Source: Lachnospiraceae bacterium (GTDB lineage Bacteria > Bacillota > Clostridia > Lachnospirales > Lachnospiraceae). Taken from it: DNA of 17,316 bases. The stretch spans positions 1-17,316 of the forward strand of contig JAILIO010000135.1 in the NCBI GenBank assembly GCA_024695225.1, given 5' to 3'. The notes below the pieces were generated by a model that worked only from the letters and a program-made list of their open reading frames with translations, ran no database searches and was not told the DNA's origin. Shown one piece after another: positions 1 to 5,860 of the stretch (positions are counted from its first letter, which is position 1; the number at the start of each line of letters is the position of its first letter). Made by a program: the position numbers and the translations under genes.

Positions 1-374
1 TGTGTTCCCACAGCCATTCTGGTGAAATGAAGGACCACTATTATCCTGGTAAAGGAAGTCAGCATTACCAGGATAAATGGTGCAATGCTTATAAGCGTGA
101 GTATTATCAGTATCCTCAGCGCACCGTTAAGGCTCCCGTTACCGTTGTTTATGGTAATGGTTATGTCATTGCCCACATTGAGTTCACCCAGATCCTGAGG
201 ATCGTCGCTGGAACCGGGTTCATTAATATTGGTACGGGAGTCCTCCTGCCCCGTCAAGGGACGCTCTATGGTCGTGTCTTCCCTTGCCATGGCATGGATC
301 GAGCCCACATAGCACAATATGCCTGCTATTATAAGCAGGCATATGATCTTACAAATCTTCTTCATTGTTTTCAT
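1..374 (-). CDS. fliP: Flagellar export-gate protein FliP, N-terminal part (partial)
   Basis: FliP forms the core of the export gate channel with FliQ and FliR. The first 124 codons are present; the gene runs off the left edge. A cleavable-looking signal sequence comes first (KTMKKICKIICLLIIAGILC...HAMA). It is followed by an acidic, Asn/Gly-rich extracytoplasmic stretch and then the first conserved membrane block, ALRILIILTLISIAPFILVM and TSFTRIIVVLHFTRMAVGT. The last part is the FliP/SctR hallmark. The ATG at 374 follows a GGCGGAAG element; a second in-frame ATG at 365 is possible. The start lies within the end of fliO (26-nt overlap), indicating coupling. Confidence 0.95.
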   Translation of the reverse strand, partial: MKTMKKICKIICLLIIAGILCYVGSIHAMAREDTTIERPLTGQEDSRTNINEPGSSDDPQDLGELNVGNDITITINNGNGSLNGALRILIILTLISIAPFILVMLTSFTRIIVVLHFTRMAVGT

Positions 375-747
375 CCGTTCTTCCGCCGGATCTGCTTTCC
401 TTTAGATCAGCCAATATCTCCTTGAACCCCTTGGCAGGGGCTTTCTTCTCCCCTGTGACAACATCCTCGGGCGAAAGTTCAGAAATAAGAGTCACCGTAT
501 CCTTACAGATGGCAACCGCAAAATATCTCGAACCGATCCTGATTATCTCAACATACTTGTTCTGAGCCAGTCTGCATGTATCCAATACCTCCATCCCGGA
601 TCCCGCAGATCTGCCCCTTTCATAGCCGGCAATCCACCTGGTAGCCACATATGTGATGGCGAGGACCACCACAAAAATGATCACTACCGTAAGGAACTGC
701 AAAAAAGATTCAGTACTGCTGTTGAGAGTGTCCTTAAGAAGAATCAA
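349..747 (-). CDS. fliO: Flagellar export-gate assembly protein FliO (FliZ in Bacillus)
   Basis: FliO is a small membrane protein that helps assemble the FliP-FliQ-FliR export gate. The 132-residue product has a short N-terminus, one membrane segment (about 16-36) and a cytoplasmic domain. That domain carries GMEVLDTCRLAQNKYVEIIR then IGSRYFAVAICKDTVTLISE, the FliO pattern of beta-strands found in the family. A charged tail, rich in Lys and Glu, ends the protein. The start is TTG, overlapping the cheY stop by 4 nt, with AGAAGG 7 nt upstream. Its 3' end overlaps the start of fliP by 26 nt. The position between cheY and fliP matches Firmicutes operons and strengthens the call, since FliO is poorly conserved in sequence. 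Confidence 0.9.
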   Translation of the reverse strand: MILLKDTLNSSTESFLQFLTVVIIFVVVLAITYVATRWIAGYERGRSAGSGMEVLDTCRLAQNKYVEIIRIGSRYFAVAICKDTVTLISELSPEDVVTGEKKAPAKGFKEILADLKESRSGGRTDENNEEDL

Positions 748-1106
748 CCTACAGCCTTCTTAACAGCCTCCAAAACCCTGTCCGCCTGGAAAGGTTTAAC
801 AATAAAATCCTTGGCTCCGGACTGGATAGATTCGATAACCATAGCCTGCTGACCCATAGCAGAACACATAATGACTGTGGCTTTAGGATCGCCGCCTTTG
901 ATCTTCTTGAGAGCCTGGATACCATCCATCTCAGGCATCGTGATGTCCATAAGTACAAGATCAGGCTTGAGTTCTGAATACATCTCAACTGCCTTCGCTC
1001 CGTTCTCCGCTTCTCCCACGACCGTGTATCCGGCCTTTGTAAGGATGTCTTTGATCATCATCCTCATGAAAGCGGCGTCATCGCATACCAGAATGTTCTT
1101 TGCCAT
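744..1106 (-). CDS. cheY: Chemotaxis response regulator CheY
   Basis: CheY is phosphorylated by CheA and then binds FliM to change the direction or state of rotation. The 120-residue product is a single receiver domain. It has the acidic pair D9-D10, the phosphorylation site D54 in LVLMDITMPEMDG, the switch Ser82 in MCSAMGQQ and the conserved Lys104 in FIVKPF. It lacks any output domain. The CSAMGQQAMV and SGAKDFIVKPFQ segments are those of Bacillus/Thermotoga-type CheY rather than enteric CheY. AGGAGA precedes the ATG. It sits directly after its phosphatase gene fliY and overlaps fliO by 4 nt. Confidence 0.97.
   Translation of the reverse strand: MAKNILVCDDAAFMRMMIKDILTKAGYTVVGEAENGAKAVEMYSELKPDLVLMDITMPEMDGIQALKKIKGGDPKATVIMCSAMGQQAMVIESIQSGAKDFIVKPFQADRVLEAVKKAVG
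755..760 (-). promoter_or_regulatory. Ribosome binding site for the fliO TTG start
   Basis: AGAAGG inside the end of cheY lies 7 nt before the TTG at 747, which overlaps the cheY stop as TTGA. This supports a non-ATG, translationally coupled start for fliO. Confidence 0.6.
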
Positions 1107-1130
1107 TTTCTTCTCCTATGAATGCTAGTT

Positions 1131-2369
1131 TTAATTTACTATCTCGGTGATCCTGACACCGAAACTTTCCTCTATAACAACGACTTCGCCCTTAGCTACG
1201 AACTTGCCGTTTACGAGCACATCAACCGGTTCACCGGCTATCTTATCAAGCTCCACGATGGTTCCCGGAGCAAAATCCAAAATCTCCTGAATGGATTTAT
1301 TGGTACGTCCCAATTCAACTGTGACCTGGAGCGGGACATCCATGATGATCCCGATATTCTCCTGGGGAGTCATAGTGTTCACGACTTCGCCAAAGGTCTG
1401 GAACTGTGCCGGCTGTACATTCACATTCTGCACAGGCTGCATGGGTGGCGCCGCATATTGTGGCTGCGCATACTGTACCGCAGGCTGTGGCATCGGTGCT
1501 GCAGCAGGCATGGGAGCGGGAGCGGGCGCAGGTGCAGGGGCCGGAGCCGGTGCAGGTGCAGGCGCAGGAGCCGGCGCAGGTGCGGGTGCCGGGGCCTCCT
1601 CCTCAGTCTCACCCAACTGAGACTTAAGGAAAGTATCGCACAAATCCTTGGCAAAATCAATCGGGTATAACTGCATGATGGAGGAATCCACAAGATCCCC
1701 TATCTGCATCTTAAATGTTACTTTTACAAAATCGCCGCTCAGGAAGGGAGCTATCTCTCCCCCGCTCTGTTTCTGGGTGATATCCACCCTGCTGGCTTCC
1801 GGCGGGCTGATATCGATCATCTTGCCGAGCATGGTCGACAGAGATGTGGCTGAAGAACCCATCATCTGGTTCATAGCCTCAGATATAGCCGACAGATGAA
1901 GTTCTCCCAGTTCATCGGCTGTATTGGTGCCGTCTCCGCCCATCATGAGATCTGTTATTATCTTAACATCAGTCTCATTGAGCACCAGTATGTCGCTTCC
2001 GTTTATTCCCGCCGTGTATTTGATGGATACAAATACACAGGGCTTAGGATAATCCGCAGTGACCTTCTCCCAGTTAGTCAGTTCAACCTCAGGGGTAGTG
2101 ATATTTACCTTGCGGTTGACCAGAGAGTAAAGTGTAGTGGCTGCCGATCCCATACTGATGTTTGCCACTTCACCGATGGCATCCTTGTCCATATCGGAGA
2201 GTTCAGCCGTCCCCGTAGGAACCACCCCGGAATCGCCGGATGAAGCCGCGGCCGGAGCCGCATCACCTCCGGAAGGAGCCGAGCTGTCACCGTCGGAGGA
2301 ATCGCCGCCTGACAGGTCCATGCCCGAAAGCAGCGCATTTATTTCGTCCTGGGACAACATTCCGTCCAC
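1131..2369 (-). CDS. fliY: Motor switch protein and CheY-P phosphatase FliY (FliN/CheC fusion)
   Basis: FliY is the Firmicutes C-ring protein that combines a FliN domain with a CheC-type phosphatase. The 412-residue product opens with a CheY-binding peptide, GMLSQDEINALLSGMD (3-18). Two copies of the phosphatase signature D/S-x3-E-x2-N-x22-P follow, both intact: D63/E67/N70/P93 and S160/E164/N167/P190. This predicts active removal of phosphate from CheY-P at the motor. A linker holds 14 Ala-Pro pairs (259-286), then a Met/Gln/Pro/Tyr-rich stretch. The SpoA/FliN domain (about 330-412) contains MDVPLQVTVELGRTNKSIQE and ends VRITEIVN. The start is GTG, 3 bp after fliM; cheY follows 24 bp later. 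Confidence 0.96.
   Translation of the reverse strand: MDGMLSQDEINALLSGMDLSGGDSSDGDSSAPSGGDAAPAAASSGDSGVVPTGTAELSDMDKDAIGEVANISMGSAATTLYSLVNRKVNITTPEVELTNWEKVTADYPKPCVFVSIKYTAGINGSDILVLNETDVKIITDLMMGGDGTNTADELGELHLSAISEAMNQMMGSSATSLSTMLGKMIDISPPEASRVDITQKQSGGEIAPFLSGDFVKVTFKMQIGDLVDSSIMQLYPIDFAKDLCDTFLKSQLGETEEEAPAPAPAPAPAPAPAPAPAPAPAPAPAPMPAAAPMPQPAVQYAQPQYAAPPMQPVQNVNVQPAQFQTFGEVVNTMTPQENIGIIMDVPLQVTVELGRTNKSIQEILDFAPGTIVELDKIAGEPVDVLVNGKFVAKGEVVVIEESFGVRITEIVN
1512..1595 (-). repeat. Ala-Pro dipeptide repeat (14 units) in fliY
   Basis: An 84-bp hexanucleotide-periodic tract encodes 14 consecutive Ala-Pro pairs linking the phosphatase and FliN domains of FliY. The codons vary: all four Ala codons and three Pro codons (CCG, CCT, CCC) are used. 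The tract therefore looks old and kept for its protein, an extended rod-like linker, rather than newly expanded by slippage. Confidence 0.9.
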
Positions 2370-2372
2370 GCT

Positions 2373-3353
2373 TTATTCCTCCTCCTTTATGACCTCTGTC
2401 ACCCGAACAGCATACTTCTCCTTGCTGGAACCGGGTAACGCATTAAATTTTCTCATATCACCGACGTATACGTCAAGTTCATCTTCAGTATGCCGCTCGA
2501 GTTTTATAATATCACCTATCTGTAAAGTAGTAAATTCGGCAACTGTAATACTTGTATTTCCAAGCACTGCCTTCACAGGAACATCCACATGTTTCAGCAT
2601 AACTTCCAGATTCTCAGTGTAATCCTCGTCAGCAGACTCCTGCATATTGGTGAACCAGAACTTCGTGTTCAGCCTGTCCATCACAGTCTCAAGCGTAAAG
2701 AAGGGCAGACACACGTTCACAAATCCTTCCACATCGCCGATCTTCATATTCAGAGTGACTATAGCGACCATATCAGTGGGAGATATCACCTGGGCAAACT
2801 GAGGATTCGTCTCCAGTCTGTCCATAACAGGGGATATATCCACCACGTTCTTCCAGGGATCATGCATCAGCTGTACGCATATTATCATCATCTTCTGGAG
2901 GATGGTGAGCTCTATCTCGGTAAAGTCCCTTTCCTTGTCCAACGCGGTGCCGATACCGCCCAAAAGCCTGTCTATCATAGTGAAGCCCAGATTCGTGGAC
3001 ATCTCAAGGATTATATCACCATTCAGGGGTCTGAAATCAACTATGCCCAGAATGGAAGGTGTCTGCAAAGCATTGGTGAATTCCGAGAATGTAACAGTCT
3101 CAGAACTGGCCACCGACGCCTGGACAGTCTTTCTCAAATACACGGGAAGGTTGGTAGATAAAAGCCTTCCGTAGTGCTCATATATGATCTCCAAAGTCCG
3201 CAGGTGCTCCTTGGAGAATTTTGCAGGCCTCTCAAAGTCATAATTCTTGACCTGACGGTCATTTTGATCCTGCAACGACTCAGCATCAAGTTCACCCGCA
3301 GACAACGCATTTAAGAGATTGTCTATCTCAGCCTGAGAAAGTACTTCGCTCAA
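2373..3353 (-). CDS. fliM: Flagellar motor switch protein FliM
   Basis: FliM is the C-ring protein that binds phospho-CheY and transmits the signal to FliG. The 326-residue length is typical. The N-terminus MSEVLSQAEIDNLLNALSAG is the CheY-P-binding peptide. The middle domain carries the FliG-contact GGIG motif at 132-135 within MIDRLLGGIGTALDKERDFT. The C-terminal SpoA/FliN-like domain (about 250-320) has VKAVLGNTSITVAEFTTLQI then GDIIKL. The start codon is TTG with a TGAGGTGA ribosome binding site; starting later would remove the essential CheY-binding peptide. The fliL stop is 11 bp upstream, and fliY begins 3 bp after the fliM stop. Confidence 0.98.
   Translation of the reverse strand: MSEVLSQAEIDNLLNALSAGELDAESLQDQNDRQVKNYDFERPAKFSKEHLRTLEIIYEHYGRLLSTNLPVYLRKTVQASVASSETVTFSEFTNALQTPSILGIVDFRPLNGDIILEMSTNLGFTMIDRLLGGIGTALDKERDFTEIELTILQKMMIICVQLMHDPWKNVVDISPVMDRLETNPQFAQVISPTDMVAIVTLNMKIGDVEGFVNVCLPFFTLETVMDRLNTKFWFTNMQESADEDYTENLEVMLKHVDVPVKAVLGNTSITVAEFTTLQIGDIIKLERHTEDELDVYVGDMRKFNALPGSSKEKYAVRVTEVIKEEE
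2377..2386 (-). promoter_or_regulatory. fliY ribosome binding site that fixes its GTG start
   Basis: An AGGAGGAGGA element inside the end of fliM lies 7 nt before a GTG at 2369. The next in-frame start, an ATG at 2360, would be 16 nt away, so the GTG is preferred. The same bases encode the Glu-Glu-Glu end of FliM. Confidence 0.7.
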
Positions 3354-3359
3354 AAAACG

Positions 3360-3367
3360 TCACCTCA
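3360..3367 (-). promoter_or_regulatory. fliM ribosome binding site overlapping the fliL stop
   Basis: TGAGGTGA contains the fliL stop codon and lies 6 nt before the TTG start of fliM at 3353. It supports the TTG, since no in-frame ATG exists near the conserved FliM N-terminus. Confidence 0.65.
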
Positions 3368-3895
3368 CTGGAACATTATATCGCGGAAGGAAATATCCAG
3401 TACGAAATCCGAACTAAATATGCCTCTCACCTTTTCAAGTATCTCCGCTTTCATCTGATCCTGATTGTTCCGCGCATCTTCCATTGTATATCCGCTGATA
3501 ACAGAGTTTATGGAATCCTTTATAAGAGCCTCATAACTGGTGAGATCGCCTTCGCCATAGGTCTTATAATCGGGGCTTTCGCTGTTTAATGAAAGGGAAA
3601 CCGAAACCACACAGTAATGATCCTTTCCGTCCCCGCCCTCTGTCTCGGGAACCTTCTTGAGAAGTATGGTCATGGGATCAGCTATGTTGTACACGGCAAT
3701 GGAAGACACCGGGATGCTGGCCGCATCCTCGCCTTCTTCGCCTCCGGTCTCGATATTGAGAGCGGTGGTGATCCCGTCTATCAGTTTTGACGTCTTGCTG
3801 GATGTGGAAAGAACCGAAAACATCATGATCCCCGTCAAAGCGATATTGACGACCAAAAGAGCCACGATTATGAGCAAAAGCATATTTTTCTTCAT
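3365..3895 (-). CDS. fliL: Flagellar basal body-associated protein FliL
   Basis: FliL is a single-pass inner-membrane protein that surrounds stator units and stabilises or activates them. The 176-residue product has an N-terminal membrane anchor (about 5-27), an acidic linker (ETGGEEGEDAAS, about 49-60), and an extracytoplasmic stomatin-like domain. That domain carries HYCVVSVSLSLNSES and ends in ILEKVRGIFSSDFVLDISFR then DIMFQ, close to the family pattern of a short hydrophobic C-terminus. The ATG has GAGGTG upstream, overlapping the motB stop. Its own stop lies inside the fliM ribosome binding site. Placement between the stator genes and fliM fits its role. Confidence 0.92.
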   Translation of the reverse strand: MKKNMLLLIIVALLVVNIALTGIMMFSVLSTSSKTSKLIDGITTALNIETGGEEGEDAASIPVSSIAVYNIADPMTILLKKVPETEGGDGKDHYCVVSVSLSLNSESPDYKTYGEGDLTSYEALIKDSINSVISGYTMEDARNNQDQMKAEILEKVRGIFSSDFVLDISFRDIMFQ

Positions 3896-3904
3896 CTCAG
3901 CACC

Positions 3905-4714
3905 TCAGTAATCTGATAATTCATTGTATATCTTTATCACAACACGGCGGTTAAGGGCTCGCCCTTCCTCGGTGGAATTGTCCGCTACAGGTACATATTC
4001 ACCTCTGCCGGCATGAACTATGTTAGCAGGATCCAAACCAGTGTGTTCCAACACATAATTGAACACCGAAAGTGCACGGTTGTCGGAAAGCACGTCGTTC
4101 ATGGCAAAGTCGCCCACATTGTCCGTGTGACCTTCGATCTCGACCCTGTTCTGTGCATATTTGTTCAGGATCACACTTATCTGATCCATAAGTGCGAACG
4201 ATTCTTCCTTGAGCCTGTAAGACCCGGAATCAAACAATATAGAACCGTTCAAAGTGAGTTCCACATACTGGGATGTGAAATTCATATCCACCATTCCCTG
4301 GTAGCCGGTCTCCTCAAGAACTTCCTGTATCTGTTCCGTAAGTTCTTCAGATTCCTTGAGCCCCTGTTCCTGCATCTCCGACTGGGCCTGTGCCGCCGCA
4401 TCTGCAGAATCAGTCACGGTCTCGTCCTCACCGTCGTCTGATACTCCCAGGCTGTTCACATATTCCGCCAGGTCGTTTAACTGGCTTACGCCGTTGCCTA
4501 CCATCACGCCATCGCCTATGGCCTGAGCCCCGCTTGAAAATATCGAGAAAGTGGAACTCATTGACGCGGCTATAGCCTCATATTTCTCCGCATCGATATC
4601 CGACATGGCGTAAAGCATGATGAAAAAGCAGAGAAGCAGATTCATCAAGTCGCCAAATGTCTGAACCCATAATGGCGCGCCCTTAGGCGGATCTTCCGGT
4701 TTCTTCTTGGCCAT
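3905..4714 (-). CDS. motB: Stator protein MotB (PomB-like)
   Basis: MotB is the ion-binding stator subunit that anchors the stator to peptidoglycan. The 269-residue product has a short cytoplasmic N-terminus and one membrane helix, LWVQTFGDLMNLLLCFFIML (15-34), with the essential ion-binding Asp22. A plug/linker region follows, including an acidic-Gln-rich segment (92-135). The OmpA-like peptidoglycan-binding domain has EIEGHTDNVGD (193-202), DNRALSVFNYV and EGRALNRRVVIKIY. The membrane helix is closer to Na+-type PomB (FxDLMxLLxCFFxLL) than to E. coli MotB, as I recall the sequences. It is coupled to motA by a one-base overlap, and fliL begins 9 bp after its stop. Confidence 0.96.
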   Translation of the reverse strand: MAKKKPEDPPKGAPLWVQTFGDLMNLLLCFFIMLYAMSDIDAEKYEAIAASMSSTFSIFSSGAQAIGDGVMVGNGVSQLNDLAEYVNSLGVSDDGEDETVTDSADAAAQAQSEMQEQGLKESEELTEQIQEVLEETGYQGMVDMNFTSQYVELTLNGSILFDSGSYRLKEESFALMDQISVILNKYAQNRVEIEGHTDNVGDFAMNDVLSDNRALSVFNYVLEHTGLDPANIVHAGRGEYVPVADNSTEEGRALNRRVVIKIYNELSDY

Positions 4715-5508
4715 CAGGTACCCTCGGCTCCTGCGGCTCCTTCAGCGCCCTCATCTCCCTCAACGGTCCTCTCTTTGGGCGCAAGGAACGATTTGAGTTT
4801 TTCTTCGATAACACGGGGGTTCTCACCTGCCTGTATGGAAAGAAGACCCTCAATCTCTATTTCTTTCACCATCATCTCGGCTGCATTCTGCCCTTTAAGC
4901 TTGTTTGCGATAGGGGCGCACAGCCAGTTTGAAAGCATAGCTCCGTAGAATGTTGTGATCATAGCAACAGCCATGTTAGGTCCCAGGGATGCAGCATCCG
5001 ACATGTTCCTCAGCATGTTGATCAGACCGATAAGTGTTCCGATCTGTCCCCAGCCGGGTCCCATGGCGTTTACATCGTCCCAGAAAGCGATCTTGCCCTT
5101 GTGCCGTTCCTCGCAGTTGACCATCTCTGTCTCCATTATGGCCCGCACAAGTTCAGGATCGGTACCGTCAACTATCAAAAGAATGCCCTTCTTAAGGAAA
5201 GCGTCATCGATCTCTCCCGCAGCTTCTTCAAGAGAGAGAAGTCCTTCCTTTCTGGCCACATTGGAAAGATCTATGATCTTCTTTATAACTCCGGGGGTAT
5301 CGTAAGCCGGGACCTTAAGGCACAGCTTAAAACTGGCGAAGCCCTCCTTCATATCCTTTATACTCTTTTCCGCCAAAACGCAGGAAAAAGCGCCTCCAAA
5401 TGTTATCATAATGGAGGCTCCGTCAATGAAGCCCGGGGCACCGCTTCCCCTAGACAGAAGCGTAAATATGATGGCCAATAGTATACCGATTATAAACGCT
5501 ATATCCAT
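4714..5508 (-). CDS. motA: Stator protein MotA (PomA-like)
   Basis: MotA is the pentameric stator subunit that pushes on FliG. The 264-residue product has the expected four membrane segments. A cytoplasmic loop carries the charged torque residues: R86-K87 in SNVARKEGLLSLEEA and the E133-E134-R135 cluster. The third and fourth segments read PGWGQIGTLIGLINML and VAMITTFYGAMLSNWLCAPI. Thr158, Thr185 and Thr186 are present, as in the Na+-driven PomA. The typical ending GENPRVIEEKLKSFL is followed by an acidic Gly/Ala tail. The start follows directly on the flbD stop, and its TGA overlaps the motB ATG by one base, so the two stator proteins are translationally coupled. Confidence 0.96.
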   Translation of the reverse strand: MDIAFIIGILLAIIFTLLSRGSGAPGFIDGASIMITFGGAFSCVLAEKSIKDMKEGFASFKLCLKVPAYDTPGVIKKIIDLSNVARKEGLLSLEEAAGEIDDAFLKKGILLIVDGTDPELVRAIMETEMVNCEERHKGKIAFWDDVNAMGPGWGQIGTLIGLINMLRNMSDAASLGPNMAVAMITTFYGAMLSNWLCAPIANKLKGQNAAEMMVKEIEIEGLLSIQAGENPRVIEEKLKSFLAPKERTVEGDEGAEGAAGAEGT

Positions 5509-5694
5509 TTAGTCGGAGAAAATTTCCTTTCTGAACGATTTTACAAGATTTTTTATATCTTGTCTACTTTCTTTAACAATAAGCCTTCTCCCCGTGGTAA
5601 GCGTGACCACCGTATCGGGAGTCTCTTCCACGAGTTCTATCAGATCAGGATTCACAAGGATCCTGACACCATTCAGTTTTGTAACCTCAATCAT
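5509..5694 (-). CDS. flbD: FlbD/SwrD family flagellar protein
   Basis: A 61-residue protein of the small FlbD family, which in Bacillus (SwrD) increases stator torque output and swarming. The family opening IEVTKLNGVRILVNPDLIEL, the TVVTLTTGRRLIVKES middle and a basic helical end are all visible, and the length is typical. Its neighbours support the assignment: flgE upstream and motA immediately downstream, the stop TAA abutting the motA ATG with no gap. No Shine-Dalgarno is visible before its ATG; the leader is almost pure A/T, unlike the other genes here. Cytoplasmic or membrane-associated action is inferred from the family. Confidence 0.9.
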   Translation of the reverse strand: MIEVTKLNGVRILVNPDLIELVEETPDTVVTLTTGRRLIVKESRQDIKNLVKSFRKEIFSD

Positions 5695-5717
5695 AACTTT
5701 TATATATTAGTCTATTT

Positions 5718-5746
5718 TTTTTATCTTATCAAGTCATAACTGACAA
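5718..5746 (-). promoter_or_regulatory. Weak candidate sigma-A-type promoter for flbD-motAB
   Basis: In the AT-rich leader before flbD, TTGTCA (5746-5741; 5 of 6 to TTGACA) and TAAAAA (5723-5718; 4 of 6 to TATAAT) are spaced by 17 nt. The implied leader would be about 18 nt. The region is so AT-rich that chance matches are expected, so this is a lead only. Confidence 0.22.
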
Positions 5747-5798
5747 ATTATCAAAAAAACCGATATATCAACAGAACTTCTGCATATAGAACACAACA

Positions 5799-5830
5799 CG
5801 CAACAAGGGACCAAATGGTCCCTCATTGCG
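5799..5830 (-). other. 14-bp RNA hairpin in the flgE-flbD gap
   Basis: On the minus-strand transcript, CGCAATGAGGGACC (5830-5817) pairs along its full length with GGTCCCTTGTTGCG (5812-5799) around a four-base loop. Two of the 14 pairs are G-U wobbles, which would be mismatches in the plus-strand RNA. It lies 31 bp after the flgE stop. What follows is U-rich only in part (UGUUGUGUUCU), so it is not a convincing intrinsic terminator. It may act as partial terminator, processing site or 3' stabiliser. Confidence 0.6.
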
Positions 5831-5860
5831 CTGAAGCTTAGAAAGGAGAATAATAATTCA

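Noticed and set aside
1122..1670. Long plus-strand open frame rich in Arg/Cys/Gly opposite fliY
   Set aside because: It is the complement of the Ala-Pro repeat and FliN coding region; no ribosome binding site or domain, and fliY on the other strand is certain.
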